From Malania oleifera (Eukaryota > Streptophyta > Magnoliopsida > Santalales > Ximeniaceae), in assembly GCF_029873635.1 (NCBI RefSeq), contig NC_080423.1:89945191-90009190 (forward strand): a DNA stretch of 64,000 nucleotides, read 5' to 3'. The first letter of the stretch is position 1. Each line of letters begins with the position of its first letter. The notes under the pieces are model-generated. The model saw only the letters and a program-made list of their open reading frames with translations. It did not search any database and was not told the origin of the DNA. A program made the position numbers and the translations under genes. Shown here piece by piece: positions 10,277 through 23,259 of this stretch.

Positions 10277-10630
10277 TGTTAAAAAACTCAAATCTGTTAT
10301 GTAAAACCAGAACTGATGCTAAACTGAAGTAAATCTTACAAAAATGAATCAACAAAGAAAGAAAACTAACTGTTTGAAAGAATTAAACAAGAAAAAAAGT
10401 CAAATTTACGTGGTTTAGCAAATATGGCCTACATCCACGGTGAGAACCAGACATAAGAACCTTTATTGATGAATCCAATCAGTCATAAGATTACAAGCAT
10501 ACCACCTCATAGTTTCACACCTTCTTGATCATGTCAAGAAGAACTCTGCCCTTGGTGTTTTCAGCTTCCAATCTCTCTTCCCTATCTTGCTATTGCCAAG
10601 AAAAATAATCATCGTTAATGAACTTTAACA
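10277..10630 (-). repeat. Probable 5' LTR of the minus-strand copia
   Basis: It has matching inverted ends, TGTTAAA at 10277 and TTTAACA at 10630. A primer-like 'TGTATTAGAGC' is read on the minus strand from 10274, directly inside. It contains a 'tacgtggttt ... cctacatccacgg' stretch typical of plant copia LTRs. The inner end is well supported. The outer end at 10630 is chosen from the terminal symmetry and could be wrong because the partner LTR is not in the window. Confidence 0.6.
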
Positions 10631-10805
10631 AACAACCAACATTATATACCACACACATCTCCTAACTAATCCAAGAAGCTTAAAAGAAATCTATCACCTG
10701 TCACTTACAATTAACTGTTGAATTATCATCCCAGATTCAGCCCATAACTGTCAACTGCAAGTCATTTGTTTAGCCACATATTTTCAAATTGTTAATTAAT
10801 GCATA

Positions 10806-13099
10806 TATTGGTCTTACAAGGTTTAAAATCTTATTTTGATGCTAACAAACAAGTGGAATTTAAGATTTTTGGTTGAGTGGTGACATTTCAGAACTCACAA
10901 GGATCACATATGTGAAAGCAATGTCAAAGTTCTTACAAGGATCAAATGAAGTTTAAAAGAGTCAAAGCATGGATTTAAAGATAATATTTTAAAGCTTGAA
11001 GAAAATGAGGACATGGATGACTTGTTGAAAGCCAAAGAAAATTTAGAAGTCAAAAGAGCCAAAGAAAAGCAAAGTGAGAGGGCTCAAAGAAAGTCAAAGC
11101 ATGAAGACTTCAAGAGTTGAAGGAATCTTAAGAAATCTTTATGTAAGTACTTCATTCGATTTCAATATGGATACAACAAGCTTTTAGGTTAATTTCTTAG
11201 ACCTAGAAACCTTTTAACATACTTGGAAAATATTTTTATAAGGTCAAAAATTATTTCAAAAAGATTAGAATCATTTTTGAAATGAAAAGCACCAAAAAGA
11301 GGATTTCCCAATTATTGTCAGTTTTTATATATCCGAATGGAGGTGCATTTTTCTCTATCCAAAACTCCTTATTTTAAAATGTATTCAACATTAAAGTTGT
11401 AGAATTTTCTCTTAACTTTCTTATGACTAAAGTATTGAAGTGGGGTAGAAACTGTCAGCCAACTAAACACTGTTCACGGCGGAACATTAGAAGAATGAAC
11501 TGGACACTTTGGTCATCTGACCCTCAACCTCGCTCATCTGAAGAATATCTTTAGTTGACTGAAGATTAAGTTCAGTCATCTAAATATTTTGCTGAAAGTT
11601 TTTTTAAAGAAGTAGAACCACCTCAAACGATTGAACCCGAAAGTTCATACGTTTGAACATTGTTAACGGTCATTTTTTTTAAAAGTTTGGAAATTCAAAC
11701 TTATATTTCTTGTGCTCCAAACTATCTATAAACTTGGGAGACACTCCAAGCTACTTGGGGAACACGAAATAGAGTTGATTTATCATCTATAAATAACCCC
11801 CCAAGGCTAAGGATTAATTACACCAAGAAAATATAGCAAACAAGCTTTCTTGCTCTCAAATCTCCTAATTCTTTCAAAGCTCTCTAATGCAATCAATTTC
11901 TGAGTTTCACAACTGAGATTTACTGTAAATTTATCAAGAAAATTTTGAGTCTACTCTTATTTCTTTCAACCTAGAAAGAAGGCTTACGGTGATATCTACT
12001 TAAGCTTCATATTTGCATATTGTGAATTTGTTTGAAACATATTAGCTTTTAACTTGTACTAATCAGCTCTTTGTGTGAGGATTCTTTGTACACATTTATT
12101 TGATTTATATCTTGTAGATTGACGATTTCCAAGGATTGTTTGGATCGTTGGCTAAGTAAGGGGATATTGCTTAGAGAGACAGGTTCTAGCCTATTTGAAG
12201 GAGTGACCGAATGAGGGTACATGGTTTGGAGAAGGCAGGCTCTAACCTTAACCAATAAGTGTTGTAAAGGTTTATTCCGCCTGGTAAAGGAACAAGTTTA
12301 GTGAATCCTTTGGTGGTTTGCCAAAGGCGAGGACGTAGGCTGGGTATTAGCCGAACCTCGTAAAAATCCCGATCTCACTCTCTTTCCCTTACTCTTTACT
12401 TTCAGTACATATAAAATTGTGTGGATATTTTAAATTTCTAAATCATATAACTTACGTAATTTGAAAATCAAATAAAGTTAAAGTTTAATTTTAATTTGGG
12501 TTGTGGAAATCGAAATGGAGTACGTTGGTTATTCCATATCTTGCGGAAACCATACCGAAGTACGTTACTTGGTTAACATCCCAAAGATAAATTAACTGAG
12601 AGTTTAGTTGAGTTCTGAATATTGAGAAGAGTATGGATATTGTGTTATTTGATTCTATATTACACATCATATTAAAGAGACCATTCATACAGGACTTAAT
12701 TTAATTTTATATCTAGGGCTGACAACATAAGCTATATTGTGATTGAATGGTTTAAAGTTTGATATTGAGTGATTTGTGTTTATATTCCAAAGAGTGCTGA
12801 ATCTTCCATTAATCAAATAGTGCTGCAATTAACTTATACTTGACAAATCATTTAGTTGTTTGGTTTAAACATTGTGATTGATTGATTTGGTTGAATGATT
12901 GATTACTTGTTTGGCTAAACAATAGTGTTGTTGATTGGATAAAAGAACCTAAGTTCTTTTGTGGTTAAAGAGTTAAACAAACAAGTCAAGAATTGTTTAA
13001 AAGAAATAAAAGAAGTTTAAGAATTCTCAAAAGAAATTAAAAGAAAGTTTTAAAATCCAATTCACCCCCCTCCCTCTTGGGACTACACCTTACTTTTCA
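10806..13099 (+). repeat. 5' LTR, 2.3 kb
   Basis: It begins 'tattggtcttacaagg' (the partner has 'tgttggtcttataag', so the terminal G is mutated) and ends 'accttacttttca'. It includes a likely leader region near 11780 ('taaataaccccccaaggc') followed by 'accaagaaaatatagcaaac'. Minus-strand frames at 12049 and 12491 have no known similarity and are absent as frames in the partner, so they were left out. Confidence 0.85.
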
Positions 13100-13118
13100 A
13101 TTAGTATCAGAGAGGGGT
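13100..13118 (+). other. Primer-binding-like site
   Basis: 'attagtatcagagagggg' directly follows the LTR. It is a diverged form of the Met-tRNA primer site TGGTATCAGAGC. Confidence 0.6.
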
Positions 13119-13156
13119 TATAGCAAATCTTAATTGGTAGCTATAAAAAGATCCTA

Positions 13157-15047
13157 ATGGCTCACTTAGGCGTAGCTCCCTTTCGAGAGAGACAATCTTC
13201 AACTAGGCCACCAATCTTTTGTGGACACAACTATATATTTTGGGAAAAGAGAATGCAAATATACCTTCAAACCATGAATTGGAAAGCTTGAGAGGTTGTC
13301 ATGGATGGTGATTTAATTCCTACTATATTAGTAGATGAAAAACAAATACCTAAGGAAAAGAAAAACATGACTGAAAGAGATTATAAAATGTCGCAAATAA
13401 ACTCTAGTGCTATGAATGTTCTATATTGTGCTTTAGATGCCAATGACTTTAATAGAGTAATGGCTTACAAATCAGCTAAAGAAATATGGGACAAATTAGA
13501 AGTAATATATGAAGGAACTATAAATGTTAGGGATAATAGGATCAATATGCTTACAAGTGAATATAAAGCTTTTAAGATGAACCCGGATGAATCCATAACT
13601 AATATGTTTACTAGGTTCACTCATATAATCAATTCTCTAAATGCACTAGGAAAAACTTATACTACTTATAAGATGATCAGGAAAATTCTTAAAGGGCTGC
13701 CAGCAAAATGGAAACCAAAAGCCACTGCCATAAGCGAAGGAAGAAATTTGAAAAACACTTCCTTAGATGAACTTATAGATTCTCTACTATGAAAAGAATG
13801 GAAAAGCCAAAACCTAAGAATTAATAGTTTTTAAAGCCTTCAAAGACAACTCAAGTAGTGAAGAAGAAATGGATGACGATGAAGTAGCCTTCATATCTAA
13901 AAAGTTAGCAAAGATACTAAGAAGGAGAGACAAATTCAAGAGAAGAAATCAAAATTCTGAATCAGAAGAAGAAGATATTAGTACCAAGAAATCAAAGAAT
14001 AAAACTCCTACGTGTTACAATTGCAACAAAGCTGGACATATTAAACCAGAATGTCCACTACTAAAGAAAAACTCTAAGAAGAAAAATAAAAAGGTCATGA
14101 AAACCACTACTTGGGACATGATGAGTACAAGTAGTTCTGAAATTGAATCAAATGACCAACAGGTTGCTTATACGTGTTTTATGGCTTGAGATGATGAGGA
14201 AAGCTCCTCATCTAAATCTTCAAATAATTCTTGTAGTGATGAATCTAATGATGAAAGCATGTTGTCTTATGAAGAACTTCAAAATGACTTATTCAAGGTG
14301 CATAAGATGTTAATTAAAGTAACTAAACAAAATACTTCATTGAAAAACAAGAATGAAGGAATGATGAAAGAGTTAGAATCACTTAAAACTATTGTAAGGG
14401 AAAAGGATTCAAGAACCAAGAAAATAGAAAGTAAGAATGAAGTTATGACAAAGGAGTTAGAATCTAAAAATCTTATTGAAAATGAAAAAGACTTAAAAAT
14501 TAAAGAATTAGAAAATAAGAATGAAAAGATGATAGAAGACCTTCAATCCCTATCCTCTATAAAATATAAGAAAGATATATATATTTCTGAATTAGAGAAT
14601 AAAATAAGAAAATTATCTCTAGAATTAGAAAAATCACAAAAAAAAGGTTGATAATAAGAAGGACAGTGAAATAAGTGATCTCAAAAATCAAATTGAAGAT
14701 AAAGAAATGATCATTTATAACTTACAAAAGGAAAAACAAACTTTGACAAAATGATAGGCTCACAAAAAATGTCTTTAAATAAAGAAGACATTGGTTTTAA
14801 TGGAATTGAAAATACAAAAAAAACAGAATCTTTACATGGGTTATTTTTCAAAAGAATCCAAAGATCATACTAATACATCTTCTAATGCCTACACTAATAC
14901 CATATGCTATCAATGTAAGAAAAAAGAGCATATAAAGTTTGAATGTCCATTTAAAAGAAAGGGTGTGAAAACTAAACAAATATGGAGAGTTAAAGAAATA
15001 TCCTTTATTAAACCAAGTAAACCCAAGAAAGTATGGGTACCAAGATG
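13157..15047 (+). pseudogene. SIRE-like gag with two zinc knuckles and coiled coil (broken)
   Basis: The frame starts at ATG 13157 ('MAHLGVAPFRERQSSTRPP'). It meets a TGA at 13289 where the family usually has Trp, and continues as a 163-codon UBN2-type gag segment (13301-13792; 'AKEIWDKLEVIYEGT', 'ILKGLP-KW'). A frame change and stop follow near 13790. An acidic stretch and knuckle 1 C-YN-C-NKAG-H-IKPE-C lie at about 14016-14060, with a TGA at 14187. A Lys/Glu-rich heptad-like coiled coil runs from 14259 to 14651. Knuckle 2 C-YQ-C-KKKE-H-IKFE-C is near 14908-14948, and the end is 'KVWVPR' at 15047. Protease should come next but nothing resembling it follows. Confidence 0.85.
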
Positions 15048-16298
15048 AAAGACTAGTTCATAAATGAAAAACTCCCTAGATTAAGTCATTCCCCTTCAAA
15101 AAAAATTGAGAAAGTAACTAAATAGAAACACTTAAAGATGAATTTAAGAGCTTATTATAACGAATTCAAAATGGCATTGATGGCCAAAATCATAAGATGA
15201 TTTTTTATAAGGCTTAATGTAAGAAAAATATTGTGAAATATCAAATTGAGTGTGTTACATAAGTGCCTTGATTAAGAAAAAAATATTTGAGAATGAAAGC
15301 CTATATGCTACATGCTTACATGCCTATATGATATACTATATGCTACATGTGTATGACTTAACTTGACTTGACTTATATTGAAATTTTATGGCTCACTATG
15401 TTGAAAATTTAAGCATGAGATTATTGAAAAAAAACATCAATTTTGATATAAGATTAATCATTGACCATGCATGCTATTGATGAATCACATGGATATACTT
15501 ACTACTCTTTATATTGGTATCCATGAGCTATGAAAGATATTTTTGATATTCATGAACTATGCATGATGTAATATTAGCTTTGGTATCTATAAAGTATTTT
15601 TAGTATCACATTTTAAAATTTTTAATTGACATCACAATTTAAAAGGCTTAATTGGTATGACAAATTGATATTTAAGAATGATAAGCATAATTGAACTCAT
15701 GAGCATATTATGATATTGATGATAACATGATATTAGTATTTGATAAATGTTTTCATGAAAACATACAAGATATGAATCAATATATGAAGCATGGATAATA
15801 AACTTAAAAGCATAATTGACATCAAATCTGAATGTATTAAATTCAAGGGGAGTATTATGACTTATTGTTTGTATTTTGTTTCTTTCCTAATTATTAAATT
15901 AGAATCATGGAATAAATAATTGGTATCATAAATTATTATGCATGTTGAAGTTTTAAAGAACTATATTTTTTTATTGTTGCTCATAGCCTTAGTATTTAAA
16001 GTCTTACTCTTTTTTATCGATATCAAAAGGGGGAGAGGTTTTAGATAGCAAAAATTGAGCATGATATTAAAAAATTGAAAGTTTATTGAAATGATATATC
16101 AAAAGGAGGAAAAGTATTTGATATTGATTGATATTGATATATGTCATTTTGATATATGAGCATGATACGTGAAAATATTTTAAATGACCTTGAGATTGTA
16201 AAAATTGTTAAGATGATGCTTAATAAAAAGGGAAGCCTTTTGAAGACTTACTCAAATTTTTTACTCCTTGTTTATCATCATCAAAAATGGAGAGATTG
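15048..16298 (+). other. Non-coding interior 3' of gag
   Basis: 1.25 kb of AT-rich sequence shows no pol motif on either strand. It contains 'attcaaggggagtatta' near 15841 and 'atcaaaagggggagaggt' near 16021, both polypurine-tract-like, and 'aaaatggagagat' just before the 3' LTR. Duplicated polypurine tracts are known in SIRE-type elements. Confidence 0.6.
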
Positions 16299-18631
16299 TT
16301 GGTCTTATAAGACTTAAAATCTTGTTTTGATGCTAACAAACAAGTGGAACTTAACATTTTTAGTTGAGTAGTGATATTTCAGAACTCACAAGGATCACAT
16401 AGGTGAAAGTAAGGTCAAAGTGCTCACAAGGATCAAATGAAATTTAAAATAGTCAAAGCATGGATATAAAGATAATATTTTAAAGTTTGAAGAAAATGAG
16501 AACATGAATGACTTGTTGAAAACCAATAAAAATTTAGAAATCAAAAGAGTCAAAGAAAAGCAAAGTGAGAGGCCTCAAAGAAAGTCAAAGCATGAAGACT
16601 TCAAGAGTTGAAGGAATCTTAATAAAGTTTTATGTAAGTACTTCATTCGATTTCAATATAGACACAAGAAACTCTTAGATTAAGTTCTTAGACCTAGAAA
16701 CCTTTTAACATACTTGGAAAATATTTTTATAAGTTTAAAAATTATTTCAAAAATGTTAGAATCATTTTTGGAATAAAAAGTACCAAAAATAGGATTTCTC
16801 AATTGCTGTCAATTTTTATACATCCGCATTGAGGTGCATTTTTTTTAATCAAAAACTCCTTATTTTAAAATGTGTTCAACATTAAAGTTGTAAGATTTTC
16901 TCTTAGCTTTCTTTTGACACCAAGAACACCTAATTTGGAATTATATAGAAAATGTTATGACAAAACTACTGAAGCGGGGTTGAAGTAATCAGCTAACTGA
17001 ACACTGTTCACGGCGGAATATCAGAAGACTAAACTGGACACTTCGGTTGTTTGACACTCAACCTCGCTCATCTGAAGAATATCTTCAGTTGACTGAAGAT
17101 TAAGTTCAATCATCTAAATATTTTGCTGAAAGTTTTTTTAAAGAGGCAGAACCACCTCAAACGACTGAACCCGAAAGTTCAAACGTCTGAACACTGTTAA
17201 TGGTCATTTTTTTAAAAAGTTTTGAAATTCAAACTTACATTTCTTGTGCTCCAAACTTTCTATAAACTTGGGAAACACTCCAAGCTACTTGGAGAACACG
17301 AAATAGAGTTGATTTATCATCTATAAATAACCCCCCAAGGCTAAGGATTAATTACACCAAGAAAATATAGCAAACAAGCTTTTTTGCTCTCAAATCTCTC
17401 AATTCTCTCAAAGCTCTCTTGTGCAATCAATTTCTGAGTTTCACTACTGAGATTTGCTGTGAATTTATCAAGAAAATTCTGAGTATACTCTTATTTCTTT
17501 CAACCTAGAAAGAAGGCTTACGGTGATATCTACTTAAGCTTCATATTTCCATATTGTGAATTTGTTTGAAGTATAATAGTTTTTAACTTGTACTAATAAG
17601 CTCTTTATGTAAGTATTCTTTGTACACATCTATTTGATTTATATTTTATAGACTGACGATTCCAATGATTGTTTGAATCGTTGGCTAAGCAAGGGGATAT
17701 TGCTTAGAGAGGCGGGCTCTAACCTATTTGAAGGAGTGACCGAACGAGAGTACATCGTTTGGAGAAGGCGGGCTTTAGTCTTAACCAATGAGTGTTGTAA
17801 AAGTTTGTTCCGCCCGGTAAAGGAACATGTTTAGTGAATCCTTTGGTGGTTTGTCAAAGGCGAGGACGTAGGCTAGGTATTAGCCGAACCTCGTAAAAAT
17901 CCTCGTCTCACTCTCTCTTTCGCTTACTCTTTACTTTTAGTACATATAAAATTGTGTGGATGTTTTAAATTTCTAAATCATATAACCTACGTAATTTGGA
18001 AATCAAATAAACTTAAAGTTTAATTTTTATTTGGGTTATGGAAACCGAAAGGAAGTATGTTAATTATTCTATATTTTACGAAAATCATACGGGAGTACGT
18101 TACTTGGTTAACATCCCAAAGATAAATTAACTGAAAGTTTAGTTGAATTCTGAATATTGAAAAAAGTGGATATTGTGTTATTTGATTCTATATTACACAT
18201 CATATTAAAGAGATAAATTCATTCATACAAGGCTTAATTTAATTTTATATCTAGGGCTAACAACATAAGCTATATTGTAATTGAATGATTTAAAGTTTGA
18301 TATTGAGTGATTTGTGTTTATATTTCAAAAAGTGTTGAATTTTCCATTAATCAAATAGTGCTGCAGTTAACTTATACTTGACAAATCATTTGGTTGTTTG
18401 GTTTAAACTTGATTGGTTTAGTTGAATGATTGATTACTTGTTTGGCTAAGCAATAATATTGTTAATTGGATAAAAAAATCTAAGTTCTTTTGTGATTAAA
18501 GAATTAAACAAACAAGTCAAGAATTGTTTAAAAGAAATAAAAGAAATTTAAGAATTCTCAAAAGGAATTAAAAGAAAGTTTTAAAATCCAATTTACCCCT
18601 CCCCCCTCTTAGGACTACACCTTACTTTTTA
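16299..18631 (+). repeat. 3' LTR, 2.3 kb
   Basis: Starts 'tgttggtcttataagac' and ends 'cttacttttta' (C-to-T at the terminal CA). It is collinear with the 5' LTR with many point differences and a few short indels, for example extra sequence 'caccaagaacacctaatttgg' type near 16918, so insertion is not recent. Confidence 0.85.
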
Positions 18632-18859
18632 GCATCTATTGTGAGTATTTAAAGAAATAGTAAATTGTGTTTCATTGTCATCCTCATTATAATCTTTTCC
18701 CCCTCTCGCCACATGGTATATTGAGAATGATTTATGAAAAAAAAAGGAAAATTTGAGAAGAAAAAGTAAAAAAAATAAAATAATATTTTAGGTGTAATAG
18801 TCCCATAGCGGTTGCGTAACAACTTTAGCGACCTTCACTATAAAAAATAAACTTATTAG

Positions 18860-19400
18860 TGAATGATCAAAATTGTTACTAATAGTCATAAAACTATCAC
18901 TAATATTATTAGTGACAGTTTTTTATTATTAGTGACAGTTTTTTATTATTAGTGACGATTTTGAATTAGTCACTATAAATGCGGTTACAAATACTTATTA
19001 GTGACGAATCCTAAAAGCGTCACTAATAACAGAGTATTAGTGACAGATTATAACCGTCACTAAAACCTTAATACTGTTACTATAAATTCTACATTGATTT
19101 GGCTCAAAATCGTCACTAATAGTAAAGTATTAGTGACGAATTTAGAACCGTCACTAATAGTAGAGTATTAGTGACAAATTTAAAATCGTCACTAATAATA
19201 GAATATTAGTGAAAGTTTCAAAATCATCACTAATAATATTATTAGTAACGAATTTAAAACTGTCACTAATACTTGGCCTTTAGTGACACTTTTGAAATGC
19301 ATCACTAATACTCTACTATTAGTGACGGTTTTGAGATCTTTACTAATACTTAAAATATGGATAATTATTAGTGACGGTTTTAAAATCGTCACTAATGATT
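18860..19400. repeat. Left subterminal repeat array of the CACTA-like element
   Basis: About fifteen alternating copies of 'ttagtgacggttt' and 'aaaccgtcactaat' occur in both orientations every 20-45 bp. Adjacent inverted copies can form many hairpins. The minus-strand frame at 19192-19392 is a translation of this array. Confidence 0.85.
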
Positions 19401-22400
19401 TAAAATTAATAATTTTTTTTAATCATTAATTTCTATAAAAAAATCTGTAATTACATTTTCGCATACATAACATTAAATCATAATTACTAAAAAATTCATA
19501 AATTATTCAAAATTCAAATTCAAATATAAATACATTATACAAATTTAATTAAAATATAGAAATTTCATCTGTTCAAAAAAAAAAACAAAAAATATACATA
19601 TATAAAAAATTCAAATACAAATACATTATACAAATTCAAATTAAAATAAAAAAATTTCATCTATTAAGATAACAAAAAAATACAAAAAAAATAAATAAAT
19701 AATCAAAAACTACATCTGACTATAGTGCATGACATTGTGCTGATCTTGTGACAGCTACAAACCCTACAAATTAAGAATTATAAAAAAATATTAGTATACA
19801 ATTTTTAAATATATATGTATACGTACCATAAGTGTAAATGATTTGATAGCAAAATGATCGAACATTCGAACACTAATGCGAAAGAAAAAACTAAAAAAAA
19901 AAAACTCAAGAGAAGTATAATAATTTAAATGCGGTAATGGGAAACGTACATCAGAGGAATTACTAATGAGTTTGCAAAAACATTTAGTCATTCGGTACAA
20001 TATAGATAGTAATTTGCAATGTTATTCACATAAATGATGAAATTTAATATTCATTTAACTTTTACTCATCCTTTCAAAAATATTATAACATTCATTTTAT
20101 CATAATTATCTGTGTACATGGTTTTATTTTAGGAAAATTTTAACAAAATTTCGAAAGGATGTCGTCTGTAAATTTGACATTTTCTCATAAAATATGTACA
20201 TAAAACCCGATTGTTTTCAACAAATAAATCATTTCAAGCATGCAACAAACTAAATCCACTATTAGCATACAATTCACAATATACTGGATCAGTCATGTAA
20301 TTGGCGCTTAACACAAACATGTATTCTAGTAGTTCAACAATGTATTCTTCCCACTCCAAAATTGTTTAAATTTATTGATAATAACATATTCCAAAGGGAG
20401 GAGTCACTGCTAGTAGTATGTTGGTACACCAGATGGGGAGTGGGGGAGGTGATAAAGATTCACTCTTAGAAAAGGTGAAGTGGGGAGGCAGGAGTAAAGG
20501 TAAAGGTAGGGGCCACAAATGAGTTCATATATGAGGATTATTAGTGGGATGTTAGGGGTTTAGGATATGTTAGGGAGAGAGAGCTAATTGGGTAAGTTTC
20601 GGTTAAGACACTCCCTTAACATTTTTTTTTTTACTTCGAAAAACTAAACTAGAGAGTGTAAAACAATTGTCATTGCTCATTCAAAAAAACTTAATACTTG
20701 AACACAAGTCCTCGGTGACTGACATTTGGCAAGTGTATAACACCAAAAAAATGCATATCACCACATGATTAGAGTGCATGTTCCGAGCACCGCACAGACC
20801 CCAACACACATATATGCATACATCATACCTCATTGAATATCCATTTGCAAACACCAGATTGCTGTAAGAGATGAATGTATTTAAATACCAACCCAATAAC
20901 ATCTTTCATGTGCTCTGCAATTCACTTAATAAAAATCAATGTCACTCTAAATAGTCAATTCACCTGTGCATATTTGAAACTGTGATATGCCACACACATA
21001 CACACATACACACACACACACATACATAAAAGCAGACTTCCATAACTAAATTTAACATAGATAAGTCGTATGTGGTCAAGTTAAACAAAAGGAGGATAAA
21101 AAATCCTAACCATGTCCAGCATCAGTGAGGTCAATCGTCACTACAAAAAAGGAAAATTCAAGAGTCCAATCCCCTTCATCTGCATAGAGACTCGTTGCCC
21201 ATCCTGTGTATTTGTCATGAACATAACAAAACTGCTCAGAAACAAGGAAAAAAATCCAATGAAAGGTGTAACATGAACCTTCAAAAGCGCAACAACAACC
21301 ATGAAAAGTGTATATGGAAAAAAATAAATAAATAAACTCAAGCAAAAGCATATGCAGAACAAGGGGGCCAAATTTACTAGTCAAACAAGCAAATTTGTTG
21401 AATGTCATAGAAGTGGGCAAAGCCAATGTAGGAATAAAAAACTTTAGTGAGAAAGGGAAAAAAAATGCTAATAAATGCCACAAAAAACAGCCGACTAGAA
21501 CCCCATAAAAATCAAAGAAAAGGAGAAATTTTTGAAGAAAAAAAAAAAAAAAAAAAACTTGCATAAACATTAAAATCATATAAACGAAGCTCAAAATCAA
21601 GTTACCCACCTTCGCAATAAACAAATAAACTAATAAATGTCAAACGACCCCATATTTTCCACTTTACTGCTCCGATTTTGGTTTCCAAAGCACTTTTTTC
21701 CTTCTTTCAAGTTTCTTCAGTAACGCAGAGAGAAAAAGTGAAGAAGCGAAAGATGGGTAGGTTGAAAATGGTTCTGCGCAAAGCCCATCTTGCATTCACT
21801 GCCCGGCACATGGAGGTTCAACCATCTATGCAAAAGCAGTGGGGGTTTATATTGGGCTTGAGATGGAAGTTGAACACTTATACTCAAAGAGTTTTTTCCA
21901 GACTTGCAAAATTTGGTGTATTCTATCTCCGGCAATGCCGCATAGCCAATAACTCAAAAGAATAGTTTGGGCTTCAAATATGTGAAACGCCTTTTATAAG
22001 ATAAACCCACGAAACCGGTAGACCAGAATAGATAATACCTCACCAAAGTTGAGTCCAAGACCATGCTACTTTGATGAGGGCATCAGAAATTAGATTAGGA
22101 AAAATATTAGTCTCATATCGGATGTGTCTTAGAAAAATCTTAAGCTTATAAAGATAATTTGAGCTTCAACTAGGTGAGATGCCATTTATAATACTAGAAT
22201 GTGGGGCCGGTCGATCAAAATCGACAATATTTCACTTAAGTAGAGCCCAAGACCATTACAGCTACCATGGGCTGCGAATGATGAGTCAGAACTCAATTGT
22301 TATATACTGCTTGCTAAAGGAAAAATCAGACAAACAATTGGATCCATCTTCTGTTTCTCTGTAGCATATTTATAGCATAGAATTGCCATTCAAAACTTTC

Positions 22401-23257
22401 TATGTACTAATATACCACACTTGTTTTATGGAATAGAATGGAGCAAAATAAAAAATAAAGTATGCAGAAAACAGATAACAAATTCAATTCAAATCTATTC
22501 CCACCATATTCAGATTTTGGAACCAAACTTGACATAATCCCTGTTAGATTGGGACACCGAAATCTGCTACATAAATTGGTCTTGCACATATATTGAACTT
22601 TCTTTTTTGGGGTAGAAAGGATAAATGTGAACTTGAAGGCTTGTTTAGCGGCTATTCACAGCCAGGGGTAATTCCTGTTCAGCAAATTTAAGAAAGAACA
22701 AGAAAAGAAAAAGTGAAAGGTGTTGATCTAGTTTTTTTTTTTCTTAATTATTATTTGGGTATTGTTTGAATTGATGTTTGAATGTTTTCAGGGTATCAAT
22801 TTCGGCATAAAATTGTTCAAAGAAACAGAAAATGACGAAGTGAAGATCAAATCAACTCAACACAATTGAGAAGTGAAGTAAAAAAGAAACGAACACAAAA
22901 GGAATCAATCATTATTAATTTACTAAATTTTGGGGACAAAAACATGAACTCTAACCAGTTAGGTCACCAAACCAGGATTTGATCTCTACAAGGAAAATTT
23001 CATCAGCAATCAAGCTGGAAACATTTTACTTTTCTAGGACAAATTGAAATGAAAACTATGAACATTAAAAAGAAACCAAGAAGTAATTTCAGAACATCCA
23101 GCCTAATGCATTTCATCGTCTTTCTAACAGTCGAAAAAGAAAAACAGATTAAAACCGCTCCTCAAACATGCCATAACTTGGTGGGAAAAAAGCATAAACT
23201 AATCAGAACCTAATCGAAAAGTGTAGAAGTCAAAGTGTAGAGAAGAGAAATTATAGT
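19401..23257. other. CACTA-like interior without a recognised gene
   Basis: The sequence is AT-rich with poly-A/T runs, a CA-rich microsatellite near 21000-21025, and low-complexity open frames (for example minus 21624-21106, largely Phe/Leu from poly-A tracts). Two similar segments near 21970-22060 and 22160-22250 share 'gaaacgccttttataa' and 'gagatgccatttataa', a local duplication. I recognise no transposase or host domain here. The downstream exons expected for the SAM50-like gene were not found in the intron-side sequence. Confidence 0.5.
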
Positions 23258-23259
23258 AC

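Larger units (their letters stand above)
6213..10630 (-). mobile_element. Truncated copia LTR retrotransposon, host of two insertions
   Basis: Read on the minus strand from 10630 leftwards: 5' LTR, primer-binding-like site, gag, CCHC knuckle, protease, integrase and reverse transcriptase in the Ty1/copia order (integrase before reverse transcriptase). The protease region is split by the Cassandra-like element (8709-9454 including its duplicated site). The left end stops inside the connection region after reverse transcriptase, exactly where the gypsy 3' LTR ends at 6212, so RNase H and the 3' LTR should lie left of the gypsy element, outside the window. All frames carry stops or shifts, so the element is dead. 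Confidence 0.85.
10806..18631 (+). mobile_element. Gag-only copia/SIRE-like LTR retrotransposon
   Basis: Two long direct LTRs (10806-13099, 2294 bp; 16299-18631, 2333 bp) are nearly collinear throughout. They flank a 3.2-kb interior with gag only: a UBN2-type gag, two CCHC knuckles and a coiled coil. Protease, integrase, reverse transcriptase and RNase H are absent. Flanking sites are GCATA (10801-10805) and GCATC (18632-18636), a 4-of-5 match as a target duplication. Long LTRs and the two-knuckle gag point to the SIRE/Maximus group of copia. The gag-only state could be a TR-GAG element or a pol deletion. Confidence 0.85.

Noticed and set aside
19192-19392. Minus-strand frame of 66 codons
   Set aside because: Translation of the CACTA subterminal repeat array.
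18860-19400. Regular direct repeats that at first sight recall a CRISPR array
   Set aside because: Units occur in both orientations with irregular spacing, mirrored at the other end of a transposon, in eukaryotic DNA.
21136-21160. Internal 'cactacaaaaaagg', resembling another CACTA end
   Set aside because: No matching reversed end and no subterminal array next to it were found.
21106-21624. 172-codon minus-strand frame with hydrophobic runs, like a membrane protein
   Set aside because: Its Phe/Leu content comes from poly-A tracts on the plus strand, it lacks any known domain, and it lies in non-coding CACTA interior.
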